A DNA stretch of 64,000 nt, from assembly GCA_020200135.1 (NCBI GenBank), contig JAIVJI010000073.1, forward strand, positions 1 to 64,000, given 5' to 3'. A program made the translations under genes and the position numbers. The stretch comes from Acidobacteriota bacterium. Its GTDB lineage: Bacteria; Acidobacteriota; Blastocatellia; Pyrinomonadales; Pyrinomonadaceae. The stretch's first letter is position 1. Every line of letters begins with the position of its first letter. The notes below the pieces were generated by a model. That model did not search any database and was not told the DNA's origin. It saw nothing but the letters and a program-made list of their open reading frames with translations. Of this stretch, positions 36,265 to 44,403 are shown piece by piece.

Positions 36265-37962
36265 ATGAGCGAATCGAACACGACAGACGCCCTCACGGGT
36301 ACGGTGAAGGGGCCGGGCGAGCGGCCGCACGAGTACCTGTTCATCACGGCCGACAACGTGCGCGCGCGCATCGGCGAGTTCGTCTACTACGCGGCGCGCG
36401 ACGGGCGCGAGGAGCGGCGCATCATCGGCAACGTCACCGAGCGCCGCCTCGTCCGCAACCTCCCCGACACCTTCCTCTCCGACCCCGAGACGCCGCCCTC
36501 GGTCGTCTCCTCGCTCATCGGGCTCGACGGCGACGGCTGCGAGCTGTACGAGATCACGGTCGAGACCATCGGCTACTTCCACCCGGGCCTCGGCGACTTC
36601 GTCAACCCGCGCATCCCGCCGCGGCCGGGCGACCCGGTCTTCCTCGCCTCCTCGGAGACACTGGCCGACTGCCTAAGCCCCCGGCGCGCGGGGGAGGTCG
36701 GCTCCGCGCACGTCGGGAGCCTCCTGACGCGCGAGGCGGGCGCGGTGCCCGTCGTGCTCTCCATCAAGGACGTGGTCTCGACGCACCTCGCCATCCTCGC
36801 CTCGACGGGGTCGGGCAAGTCTTACACGGCGGGCGTGCTCGTCGAGGAGCTGATGCGCCCCTACAACCGCGCGGCCGTGCTCATCGTCGACCCGCACGGC
36901 GAGTACGACACGATGCGCGCCGTCGAGGACGACCCGCGCTTCCGCGACGAGCGCGACGGCTACCGCCCCGAAGTCCGCGTCTTCACGCACGAGCGCGTCA
37001 AGGTGCGCTTCTCGTCTCTGACCGAGGCCGACGTCAAGTACCTCCTGCCCGAGGGCACCTCGGAGAAGATGCTCCACTTCCTCTCGCAGGCGTTCCGGCA
37101 GTTGACCGCGACGCGGCGCGGCGAGCTGTGGGGCTATCACGACCTGCGCGACGAGGTGAAGGCGCAGAAGTACGAGGGCGACGCGCGCGGCGAATCGAGC
37201 AACGCGAGCTCCATCGAGGGGCTCCTCTGGCGGCTCGACATGCGCTTCGACAAGCCCAACTCCATCTTCTCTGACCACGAGCACATCCCGCTCGCCGAGA
37301 TGTTCCGCCCCGGCCGCTGCACCGTGCTGCAACTCTCCGACATCGAGCAGAACGAGCAGCAGGTGGTCGTCGCCACGCTGCTGCGCCGCGTCAACAAGGC
37401 GCGCATGGCGACCGTGCGCGGCGAGGCCGAGTCGGGAAGCGACAGCCACCTCCCCTACCCCGTCTTCACGCTCCTCGAAGAGGCGCACCGCTTCGCGCCG
37501 GCAGGGCAGACGGTCGTCTCGACCAACATCCTCAAGCAGATTCTCTCCGAGGGGCGCAAGTTCGGCGTCGGCATCGGCCTCATCACGCAGCGCCCGGGCA
37601 AGCTCGACCAGGACGTGCTCTCGCAGTGCATGACGCAGGTCATCATGCGCATCGTCAACCCCGTCGACCAGGACACCGTCGCCAAGTCGGTCGAAGGCGC
37701 GGGTCGCCAGTTGTTAGCCGAACTCCCCGCTTTAACAAAAGGCCAGGCCGTCATCTCCGGCGTCGGCGTCAACACCCCAGTCATGTGCCGCGTCCGCGAA
37801 AGAATTACTAAACACGGCGGCGAGACCTTCGACGCCCCCACCGAATGGGCGCGCTGGCACACCCCCGAAGAGCGCGAGCACCGCGAACAGGACTCGGCCG
37901 TCCTCGCCGCCCCCCCCGCCAAACCCAAAAAGGTCGAGCGCGTCCGCGGCTTCCAGATTTAA
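36265..37962 (+). CDS. HerA-like DUF87 ATPase
   Basis: A 565-aa hexameric motor ATPase of the HerA/FtsK clan. An N-terminal HAS-barrel-like beta domain (YLFITADNVRARIGEFVYY, VTERRLVRNLPDTF) precedes Walker A ASTGSGKSYTAGVLVEEL at about 183-192; VLIVDPHGEYDTM and FTLLEEAHRFAP (about 400-410, Walker B with Glu) and LITQRPGKLDQDVLSQC, an arginine-bearing sensor segment, follow. HerA normally partners the NurA nuclease in DNA end resection or sits in defence systems. No NurA, SIR2 or nuclease gene is adjacent here, so the partner is unknown. Length is typical. Confidence 0.9.
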   Translation: MSESNTTDALTGTVKGPGERPHEYLFITADNVRARIGEFVYYAARDGREERRIIGNVTERRLVRNLPDTFLSDPETPPSVVSSLIGLDGDGCELYEITVETIGYFHPGLGDFVNPRIPPRPGDPVFLASSETLADCLSPRRAGEVGSAHVGSLLTREAGAVPVVLSIKDVVSTHLAILASTGSGKSYTAGVLVEELMRPYNRAAVLIVDPHGEYDTMRAVEDDPRFRDERDGYRPEVRVFTHERVKVRFSSLTEADVKYLLPEGTSEKMLHFLSQAFRQLTATRRGELWGYHDLRDEVKAQKYEGDARGESSNASSIEGLLWRLDMRFDKPNSIFSDHEHIPLAEMFRPGRCTVLQLSDIEQNEQQVVVATLLRRVNKARMATVRGEAESGSDSHLPYPVFTLLEEAHRFAPAGQTVVSTNILKQILSEGRKFGVGIGLITQRPGKLDQDVLSQCMTQVIMRIVNPVDQDTVAKSVEGAGRQLLAELPALTKGQAVISGVGVNTPVMCRVRERITKHGGETFDAPTEWARWHTPEEREHREQDSAVLAAPPAKPKKVERVRGFQI

Positions 37963-37972
37963 GTTAACCGCC

Positions 37973-39328
37973 GTGTCATCCCAACAAACGACAATGGCCC
38001 CGCCCGGCTCTGCTTTCGTTTGCGGCTGCGAGGATAGCTGGCGCTCTGCCTGTGAAAGACTACCCCCGTACAAAGAACACGGAGGTAAGACGTATTGCGT
38101 TCTACACTACCCCGGTGAGGATAAAGGCGCTGATTTTGAAAGAATGTTGCAGGGTAAACTCGCCGCCGGAGATTTTAACTTTCATGGCGGATGGTTCCCG
38201 AATAATTTACACCTCGGCCTTGAATTCAAGTCGCCTGCCGACTTTAGCCATGCGACCTTTTGTCATGGAGTAGGTTTCGCCTTTTCCAAGTTCCTCGCGC
38301 GAGCGGACTTTAGCCATGCCACTTTCAATGGCCCGGTGGATTTTGGCTACGTCGGATTCATGGAGGAGGCTATGTTCGAGGACTCTACCTTCGCCGCGCG
38401 CGTAGTCTTCGCTTTTACATCCTTCCACGGCGACTCTTATTTTCGCTCCGTCACCTTCAACGCGGATGCAGGCTTCCATCACCTGATGTTCAGGGCAGAC
38501 GTAAGATTCGACCAAGCTTGCTTCGGTAAAGATGTTGACTTCAGCTTCACCACTTTTGAAGCGAATGCATATTTCCCACACACAACTTTTGGCGGTTACA
38601 TTAGGTTCGAGTCTATCTCCTCGGAGCACGCCAAGACTGAAACGTCATTGAGCTTTGAGTACGCGAGAATCGAGAAGCCGGAACACGTCTCATTTCACAC
38701 CCTGACTTTGCGGCCGCATTGGTTTATTAACGTTGATTCTCGGAAGTTCAATTTCATCAACGTGAGGTGGGAGTGGCACAGTATTAACGAGATAGTCGCA
38801 AGTATACGGGACGGAAGAGGGATACAGCGTCACCCGCTAATATCAATCGCCTGTAGAAATCTTGCGGTCAATGCGGAAGAGAATCACCGCTATGAGGAGG
38901 CATCGAGGTTTCGCTACATGGCGATGGACGCGCGGCGTTTGGAGCGTTGGCGCGGGTTCGCGTTCTGGACGTTGGGTTGGTGGTACTGGCTGGCGAGCGG
39001 GTACGGGGAGCGTGTGTGGCGGGCGTTCGTGGTGTTGATCGGGATGTGGCTGGTGGGGGCGGCGCTGTATACGCAGGTGGGGTTCGTGCGTTGGGAGCCG
39101 AGGGTGTCGAGCGAGCAGGAGGCGTGGGAGGCTAGGCGCGACGAGGTGGGTCAGCCTTTGCGTTGGCAGAGGGCGCTGACGTACAGCCTGGGCGTGATGA
39201 CGCTGCAAAAGCCGGAGCCGAGGCCGGCGACCGACGCGGCGCAGGCGCTCGTGATGCTTGAGACGATTCTCGGCCCCGTGCAGGCGGCGCTGCTGGCGCT
39301 GGCCATCCGGCGGAAGTTTATGCGGTAG
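37973..39328 (+). CDS. Pentapeptide-repeat protein with C-terminal channel-like membrane domain
   Basis: A 451-aa protein. An N-terminal Cys/His-containing segment (CGCEDSWRSACERL, CVLHYPGED) precedes about 15 imperfect A(D/N)FxxxxF repeats (ADFSHATFCHGVGFAFSKF, VDFSFTTFEANAYFPHTTF), a right-handed quadrilateral helix. From residue ~345 there are two membrane segments (FVVLIGMWLVGAALYTQV and LVMLETILGPVQAALLALAI) around YSLGVMTLQKPEP, arranged like a two-helix K-channel pore but without the TxGYG filter. GTG 37973 or ATG 37994 starts it. Bases 38000-38900 are clearly poorer in GC than the neighbours, which suggests recent transfer. Function unknown. Confidence 0.72.
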   Translation: MSSQQTTMAPPGSAFVCGCEDSWRSACERLPPYKEHGGKTYCVLHYPGEDKGADFERMLQGKLAAGDFNFHGGWFPNNLHLGLEFKSPADFSHATFCHGVGFAFSKFLARADFSHATFNGPVDFGYVGFMEEAMFEDSTFAARVVFAFTSFHGDSYFRSVTFNADAGFHHLMFRADVRFDQACFGKDVDFSFTTFEANAYFPHTTFGGYIRFESISSEHAKTETSLSFEYARIEKPEHVSFHTLTLRPHWFINVDSRKFNFINVRWEWHSINEIVASIRDGRGIQRHPLISIACRNLAVNAEENHRYEEASRFRYMAMDARRLERWRGFAFWTLGWWYWLASGYGERVWRAFVVLIGMWLVGAALYTQVGFVRWEPRVSSEQEAWEARRDEVGQPLRWQRALTYSLGVMTLQKPEPRPATDAAQALVMLETILGPVQAALLALAIRRKFMR

Positions 39329-39521
39329 CCCGCACCCGGCGGCGTACGAAATGGGATTGACTTAGTACGGGAAATTGGAATATCGTCCCGTGCCACAGGC
39401 AAGCGAGGCTGGGCCGCCGTAGAGCTTTTGAGTGAAGCCCTCGTCTCCGAGACCCGCCCGGCCGCGTCCTTTTCCTTCGCCCGCATCCGAACGCACACCT
39501 TTCAAGAGGAGGGACTGTCCC

Positions 39522-40010
39522 ATGCTCCAAGTTTTTCGGCGCTTCCCGGCGCTCTCGGCCCCCGCGCTCCTCCTGCTCTCGACGCTCGCGCTCATCCCGT
39601 CGGCGGGCGCCCAGACCGGCGGCGCAGCGGCCGCCGACAAGGCCAAGGACGAGCCGCCGTTCAGCGCCTACAAGGGCGTCCGCATCGGCATGACGGCCGA
39701 CGAGGCGCGCAAGCTCCTCGGCAGCCCGACCGAGAAGGACGACAAGCAGGACGTCTACTCGTTCAACGAGAACGAGTCCTGCCAGGTCTACTACGACGAG
39801 ACCAAAAAGGTCTCGGCCGTCTCGGTCACCTACTTCGGCGGCAAGTCCATCCCCACCGCCAGGGCCGTGCTCGGCGGCGAGGCCGACACGCGGCAGGACG
39901 GCTCGATCTACAAGCTGATACGCTTCCCGAAGGCCGGCTACTGGGTCTCCTACACGCGCACCTCCGGCGACTCGCCGATGACCATCATCGCGATCCAGAA
40001 GCTCAAGTAG
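39522..40010 (+). CDS. Exported BamE/OmlA-like small protein
   Basis: A 162-aa protein with signal peptide (FPALSAPALLLLSTLALIPS, cleaved near AGA-Q). The mature part has YKGVRIGMTADEARKLLGSP, the helix-turn characteristic of BamE/SmpA-like folds, then DVYSFNENESCQVYYDE and KKVSAVSVTYFGG strands. ATG 39522 is supported by AGAGGAGG 7-14 nt upstream. No lipobox cysteine, so it is probably soluble periplasmic. Specific role unknown. Confidence 0.78.
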   Translation: MLQVFRRFPALSAPALLLLSTLALIPSAGAQTGGAAAADKAKDEPPFSAYKGVRIGMTADEARKLLGSPTEKDDKQDVYSFNENESCQVYYDETKKVSAVSVTYFGGKSIPTARAVLGGEADTRQDGSIYKLIRFPKAGYWVSYTRTSGDSPMTIIAIQKLK

Positions 40011-40132
40011 CACCCCCGCACGCGGCGACCCCCGCACGCCCGGCCGGCGCACGCCGGCGCCCACGCGACCCGCGCGGCACCGGCGCGCGGCGCCGCCGCG
40101 CCCGCCCGCCTCGGCCGCGCGCCGGCGCGTTG

Positions 40133-40160
40133 TTGCATTTGCCCCGCCGGGTGCTAAGAT
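40133..40160 (+). promoter_or_regulatory. Sigma70-type promoter for the stressosome operon
   Basis: TTGCAT (40133-40138), 16-nt spacer, TAAGAT (40155-40160). The leader to rsbR is about 125 nt. The preceding 120 nt (40011-40130) is extremely GC-rich with inverted repeats such as GCCGGCGCACGCCGGC and shows no gene. Confidence 0.55.
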
Positions 40161-40294
40161 AACCCCCGACTTAATAACGCTCCTTTAACACGAAAGCGCG
40201 TCGAGCCGCGCCCCGTCCCACGCGGGGGCCGCGCGGCCTCAGTCCCCGCCGGGCAGAGAGGCGCGGGCGCTCGCGCTAAAACTAGAGGACGAAC

Positions 40295-41278
40295 ATGGCG
40301 GATCAGACAGATTCCGCGCGGGCGGGCGAGCGGCGCATCGCGACACTGCTCGCCACGCGGCGCGACGAGATTCTCAACCTCTGGATCAAGGAGCGGCTCG
40401 AGGCGGACGAGTTCCGCGACGAGCTGATCTCGAAGAAGGACCTGCGCCAGCAGTCGCAGCAGGTCCTGGACATGCTCGTGCAGAGCGTGCGCGACTCGGG
40501 CAGCGCGGACTTCGACCACCCGGCCTTCGGCGACCTGCGCCACTACCTCAACGAGATTTCGCACCTGCGCGCCGTCAAGGGCTACACGCCTTTGGAGAAC
40601 GCGACCTACATCCTCTCCCTGCGCAACGTCGTCGGCCCGCTCCTCGCCGAGGAGTTCGAGGGCGACGCCGCCTCCTTCATCCCCGAGATGAACTACTTCA
40701 CCCGCCTCTTAGACAAGCTCGGGCTCGTGATGGTCGAGAACTTCATCCGCTCGCGCGAGGAGATCATCCGCCAGCAGCGCGCCGACATGCTCGAACTCTC
40801 GACCCCGGTCATCAAGGTCTGGGACAAGATTCTGACGCTCCCCATCATCGGCACGCTCGACTCGCGCCGCGCGCAGATGATGATGGAGGCGCTGCTGCAA
40901 AAGGTGGTCGAGACCGGCTCGACCATCGCCATCCTCGACATCACGGGCGTGCGGACGATGGACACGCTCGTCGCCAACCACCTCATCAAGACGGTGACGG
41001 CGGCGCGCCTGATGGGCGCGCGCTGCATCCTGACGGGCGTCTCGCCCGCCATCGCGCAGACGATGGTGCAGCTCGGCATCGACCTCACGCAGATCACCAC
41101 CCGCGCGCAGATGTCGGACGGCATCAAGCTCGCGCTCGAGATGATCGGCCGCACGGTCGTCCCCACCAAGGCGCTCGCCAAGCTCCAGAACGGCCAGAAC
41201 GGCGACGGACAGATGAAGACCATCAAGCAGACCGAGCAGATCATCACGAGCGGCGGAGAGAAGAAACAGGAGGCGTAA
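40295..41278 (+). CDS. rsbR: Stressosome scaffold, RsbR-type STAS protein
   Basis: A 327-aa protein with an N-terminal RsbRD-like helical sensor domain ([21 protein letters not shown]-like [10 protein letters not shown]) and a C-terminal STAS domain from ~residue 175: [59 protein letters not shown] with the phosphorylatable Thr, and [20 protein letters not shown]. RsbR and RsbS form the large cytoplasmic stressosome that binds RsbT until stress phosphorylation. Its stop TAA is the first of four stops 7 nt apart in the following hairpin. Confidence 0.92.
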   Translation: MADQTDSARAGERRIATLLATRRDEILNLWIKERLEADEFRDELISKKDLRQQSQQVLDMLVQSVRDSGSADFDHPAFGDLRHYLNEISHLRAVKGYTPLENATYILSLRNVVGPLLAEEFEGDAASFIPEMNYFTRLLDKLGLVMVENFIRSREEIIRQQRADMLELSTPVIKVWDKILTLPIIGTLDSRRAQMMMEALLQKVVETGSTIAILDITGVRTMDTLVANHLIKTVTAARLMGARCILTGVSPAIAQTMVQLGIDLTQITTRAQMSDGIKLALEMIGRTVVPTKALAKLQNGQNGDGQMKTIKQTEQIITSGGEKKQEA

Positions 41279-41354
41279 GCCGTGAGCCGTAAACCGTGAC
41301 AAGGATGGGAGCCGGTCTTCTCCCGTCACGGTTTACGGCTCACGGCTCACGGTA
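41272..41354. repeat. Heptad hairpin between rsbR and rsbS, GTGAGCC/GTAAACC family
   Basis: Left arm 41273-41302 and right arm 41324-41354 are near-perfect complements. Stops at 41276 (real TAA of rsbR), 41283, 41290 and 41297 are spaced 7 nt. It sits inside an operon, 4 nt before the rsbS start. Confidence 0.85.
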
Positions 41355-41357
41355 AAG

Positions 41358-41795
41358 ATGGACGGACAGACACGCATTCCAATCCTGAAGGTCGGGCGCG
41401 TTTTGATCGTGCCGATCCAGGTGGACATGGACGACCAGACGGTCATCCACCTCCAGGACCGCATCCTCTCGGAGCTGGAGCGGACGGGCGCGCGCGGCGT
41501 GCTCATCGACATCTCGCTGTTGGAGATGGTCGACTCCTTCATCGGGCGCGTGCTCTCGGACATCGCGGCGATGGCGCGCATCATGGACGCGCGCACCGTG
41601 GTCGTCGGGATGCAGCCGGCCGTCGCCATCACGCTCGTCGAGCTCGGGCTCGAGCTGCGCGGCGTGGACACCGTGCTCAACGTGGACGAGGGCATCAGGC
41701 TGCTGCGCAGCGAGTTCGGCATCGACGACGACGAGGAAGATTCGCCGTTCGGCGGGGGGGCGGGAGCCTTTGCAGAGCAGGTCAATCGCCCTTGA
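41358..41795 (+). CDS. rsbS: Anti-anti-sigma / RsbS-type STAS protein
   Basis: A 145-aa single STAS domain: IPILKVGRVLIVPIQVDMDD, LSELERTGARGVLIDISLLE, MVDSFIGRVLSDIAAMARIM with the Ser phosphorylated by RsbT, and RTVVVGMQPAVAITLVELG. This is the RsbS pattern (antagonist of RsbT in the stressosome). The acidic C-terminal tail (GIDDDEEDSPF) is extra. It overlaps rsbT by 26 nt. Confidence 0.92.
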   Translation: MDGQTRIPILKVGRVLIVPIQVDMDDQTVIHLQDRILSELERTGARGVLIDISLLEMVDSFIGRVLSDIAAMARIMDARTVVVGMQPAVAITLVELGLELRGVDTVLNVDEGIRLLRSEFGIDDDEEDSPFGGGAGAFAEQVNRP

Positions 41796-42168
41796 GAGCG
41801 AGCACGACATCATCATCGCGCGCGGCGAGGTGCGCGCCATCGCCGCCCGGCTCGGCTTCCGCCTGCTCGACCAGACGCGGCTCGCCACGGTCACGTCCGA
41901 GCTGGCGCGCAACGTCGTCAAGTACGCGCTGCGCGGCCGGATGACCGCGCAGCCGCTCGACCCCGCGCAGGGGCGCGCGGGGCTGCGCCTCGTCTTCGAG
42001 GACAGCGGCCCCGGCATCCCCGACGTCGCCGCCGCCATGCGCGACGGCTTCTCGACGGGGCGCAGCCTCGGCAAGGGGCTGCCGGGCTCGAAGCGGCTCG
42101 TCGACGTCTTCGAGATAGAGTCGGAGGTCGGCCGCGGCACGCGCGTGACGGTGGTGCGTTGGCTTTGA
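41770..42168 (+). CDS. rsbT: RsbT-type serine kinase / HATPase
   Basis: A 132-aa GHKL ATPase. ALESEHDIIIARGEVRAIA, TVTSELARNVVKYALRG (N box), FEDSGPGIPDVAAAM (G1) and GRSLGKGLPGSKRLVDVFEI (G2) are as in RsbT. It phosphorylates RsbR and RsbS and, once free, activates a phosphatase or other effector. The TTG at 41770 is the only start before the conserved ESEHD, giving a coupled overlap with rsbS. Confidence 0.9.
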   Translation: MQSRSIALESEHDIIIARGEVRAIAARLGFRLLDQTRLATVTSELARNVVKYALRGRMTAQPLDPAQGRAGLRLVFEDSGPGIPDVAAAMRDGFSTGRSLGKGLPGSKRLVDVFEIESEVGRGTRVTVVRWL

Positions 42169-42175
42169 AAGACAA

Positions 42176-42266
42176 GGGGTCGGAGGTCAGAGGTCAGTAG
42201 CTGCGTTGTCCGCGCCGGCCGACTCTCATCGCGGGCGGCGACTTTCGACTGACCCTGACCTCTTTT
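42176..42266. repeat. Heptad hairpin, GGTCAGA family
   Basis: Left units GGTCGGA, GGTCAGA, GGTCAGT (42178-42200); right arm GACTGACCCTGACCTCTTTT (42247-42266) is its imperfect complement with one unit fewer. It ends 6 nt before the GTG start of the next gene. Confidence 0.65.
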
Positions 42267-42272
42267 ACTATC

Positions 42273-43325
42273 GTGAGAGTCTTCCACACGCAGGACATCA
42301 AGGACGAGGCGCAGGTGGGCACGGCGCGGCGCGGCGTACACCGCTTCGCGTCGCGGCTCGGGTTCTCGGACGACCGCCTCTCCGAGATAGACATCGTCGT
42401 CCAGGAGATGGGCACCAACGCCGCGCGCTACGCGACCTCGGGCGGCTGCCTCCACTGGGGCGAGACCCTGGGCGACGAGCCCGGCATCGAGCTCTTCTAC
42501 TTCGACAAGGGGCCGGGCATCTACGACCTCGACCGCGCGCTGCGCGACGGCGTCTCGTCGGGCGGGAGCATCGGCGGCGGCTTCGGCGCGATGCGGCGGC
42601 TGCTCGACGAGTTCGACGCCTACTCGACCGTCAAGGGCACGACGCGCCGGCTGACGACCGCGCGCCGCAGCACCCACGGCACGGCGCTCCTCGGGCGCAA
42701 GTGGGTCGCCCCGCCCGCGGACGACGAGCGGCGCGAGAGGGCGCGGCGCACCTCCCGCCGCCTCGGCGCCTGGAGCCGCCCCCGCCCGTCCGAGGACGCC
42801 AACGGCGACGCCTACTTCGTCAAGGAGCACGGCGGCGAGACGCTGCTCGCGGTCGTCGACGGGCTCGGGCACGGGCGCGGCGCGCGCGAGGCGGCCGCCG
42901 CCGCCGTCGAGGTCCTCGAGCTGTGGCGCGGCGAGCCGCTCGACGAGCTGACGCTCGGCGTCCACGACGCGCTGCGCGCGACGCGCGGCGCGGTGATGGG
43001 CGCGGTCGCCATCAACCCGGCGCGCGAGACGTTCGCCTACGCGGGCGTCGGCAACGTCGAGGTGCGCGTGCTCGGCGCGGCCGACCCGGCGCGCCCCATC
43101 CCGACCAACGGCACGCTCGGCGCGCGACTCTCCAGCGTCCGCGTCTGGCCGCACCGCTGGGCGGAGGGCAGCACGCTCGTCATCGCCTCCGACGGCATCA
43201 GCGCGACCTGGGACCCCGCCGCCTACCCCGGCCTCGCCGCGCGCAGCCCGCAGCTCCTCGCCGGAGTCCTCCTGCGCGACTTCGTCCGCAACTCCGACGA
43301 CGCCACCGTCCTCGTCTACCGTTGA
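42273..43325 (+). CDS. HATPase-SpoIIE phosphatase fusion (RsbT/RsbX-like)
   Basis: A 350-aa protein joining an RsbT-like ATPase domain (VGTARRGVHRFASRLGF, IVVQEMGTNAARYA as N box, FDKGPGIYDLDRAL as G1) and a C-terminal PP2C/SpoIIE domain (GDAYFVKEHGGETLLAVVDG, GLGHGRGAREAAAAAVEVL with the metal Asp and Gly, IASDGISATWDP). Such fusions dephosphorylate STAS proteins and reset the stressosome, the RsbX role. GTG 42273. Its TGA opens the next hairpin. Confidence 0.9.
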   Translation: MRVFHTQDIKDEAQVGTARRGVHRFASRLGFSDDRLSEIDIVVQEMGTNAARYATSGGCLHWGETLGDEPGIELFYFDKGPGIYDLDRALRDGVSSGGSIGGGFGAMRRLLDEFDAYSTVKGTTRRLTTARRSTHGTALLGRKWVAPPADDERRERARRTSRRLGAWSRPRPSEDANGDAYFVKEHGGETLLAVVDGLGHGRGAREAAAAAVEVLELWRGEPLDELTLGVHDALRATRGAVMGAVAINPARETFAYAGVGNVEVRVLGAADPARPIPTNGTLGARLSSVRVWPHRWAEGSTLVIASDGISATWDPAAYPGLAARSPQLLAGVLLRDFVRNSDDATVLVYR

Positions 43326-43422
43326 GTTCAAAGTTTAAAGTTCAAAGTTCGGGGCGCGCACGGCCCCGACTTTCGCGCCCTCGGGGCTTGGAACTTTGAG
43401 CTTTGAACTTTAAACTTGAAAC
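43322..43422. repeat. Heptad hairpin, AGTTCAA family
   Basis: Left arm 43322-43350 (GAGTTCAAAGTTTAAAGTTC...) and right arm 43390-43422 (GAACTTTGAGCTTTGAACTT...) are complementary over about 27 nt with a 40-nt GC-rich loop. The SpoIIE stop starts the left arm and the TTG start of the kinase lies in the right arm. Confidence 0.8.
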
Positions 43423-44330
43423 TCGTGCGCGCGCGCGCCGACTTCCTGCGCGGCTTCGTCAACACCGAGGAGGACGACTCGGCGCTCGAAGAGCTGTCGC
43501 GGCAGAACCGCGACCTCGTCCAGGTCCTCTCCGAGCTGGAGGAGAAGCGCGAGCAGCTGGAGCGGCTCAACACCAAACTCGAAGAGTCGAACAACGAGCT
43601 CAACCAGGCCAACGCGCAGCTCCGCGAACTCTCGGCGATGAAGGAGGAGTTCCTCGCGCTGACCACGCACGACCTGCGCTCGCCGCTGGCGGTCATCAGC
43701 GGCGTCATCAACTTCTTCACCTCGGGGCGCCTCGGCGAGCTGACCGGCGAGCAGAAGAACATGGTCTCGATGATGGAGCGCAACACGCAGAACCTCATCG
43801 AGCTGGTCAACGACCTCCTCGACGCCTCGAAGCTCGAGTCGGGCACGATGCGGCTCGACCTGGCGACCATCGAGCTGCGCGGCCTCACCGACGACCTGCG
43901 CCAGCAGATGCTGCCGCTCGCCGCCGAGAAGGGGATCGCGCTCGAAGAGTCGGTCCCCGAAGACCTGCCGCCGCTGCGCGCCGACCGCGCCAAGCTCCGC
44001 CGCGTGCTGGTCAACCTCATCTCGAACGCCCTCAAGTTCACGCCGCGCGGCGGGCGCGTCTCGGTGAGCGCCGCGCCCGAGCGGGGGCTCGTGCGCGTCT
44101 CGGTCGCCGACACCGGCGTCGGCATCCCCGCGGAGGACGTGCGCGACATCTTCGACAAGTACGCGCAGGCGCGCTCGCGCGCCACGCGCAGCGAGAAGGG
44201 CACGGGGCTCGGCCTCTACATCACGCGCCAGCTCGTCGAGCTCCACGGCGGCCACATCGAAGTCCACTCCGAGGTCGGCCGCGGCTCCACGTTCACTTTC
44301 ACCATCCCGACGGCAGGAAGTGACGAGTGA
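43416..44330 (+). CDS. Cytoplasmic sensor histidine kinase of the stressosome locus
   Basis: A ~304-aa soluble kinase. A coiled coil (~25-75, LEEKREQLERLNTKLEES) replaces any input domain. The H box is EFLALTTHDLRSPLAVISG, N box RRVLVNLISNALKFTPRGG, G1 VADTGVGIPAEDV and G2 EKGTGLGLYITRQLVELHG. With no membrane or PAS domain it may receive input from the upstream STAS/HATPase proteins. TTG 43416 lies within the heptad hairpin; GTG 43425 is an alternative. The stop TGA (44328) is the second of three TGAs spaced 7 nt. Confidence 0.9.
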   Translation: MKLVRARADFLRGFVNTEEDDSALEELSRQNRDLVQVLSELEEKREQLERLNTKLEESNNELNQANAQLRELSAMKEEFLALTTHDLRSPLAVISGVINFFTSGRLGELTGEQKNMVSMMERNTQNLIELVNDLLDASKLESGTMRLDLATIELRGLTDDLRQQMLPLAAEKGIALEESVPEDLPPLRADRAKLRRVLVNLISNALKFTPRGGRVSVSAAPERGLVRVSVADTGVGIPAEDVRDIFDKYAQARSRATRSEKGTGLGLYITRQLVELHGGHIEVHSEVGRGSTFTFTIPTAGSDE

Positions 44331-44403
44331 TAAGTGATAAGACTAAAATAAGTCCGCCGTTCTTTCTTACCACTCATCACCCGTCACCCGTCACTCATCA
44401 CTT
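44318..44403. repeat. Heptad hairpin, TGATAAG/TGACGAG family
   Basis: Left arm GTGACGAGTGATAAGTGATA (44320-44339) with TGA at 44321, 44328 (real stop) and 44335; right arm 44368-44403, CACTCATCACCCGTCACCCG and further units, partly complementary and longer. The mpl ATG follows directly at 44404. Confidence 0.8.

Noticed and set aside
36265-37962. HerA-NurA DNA-repair or defence operon
   Set aside because: No NurA, nuclease, SIR2 or other known partner is adjacent; only the unexplained pentapeptide protein follows.
37973-39328. Qnr-like gyrase-protecting pentapeptide protein
   Set aside because: Repeats are imperfect and the protein has a membrane channel-like C terminus, unlike the free-standing Qnr fold.
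40011-40130. Structured RNA or riboswitch upstream of rsbR
   Set aside because: The hairpins are simple GC palindromes upstream of the promoter, with no recognisable aptamer pattern.
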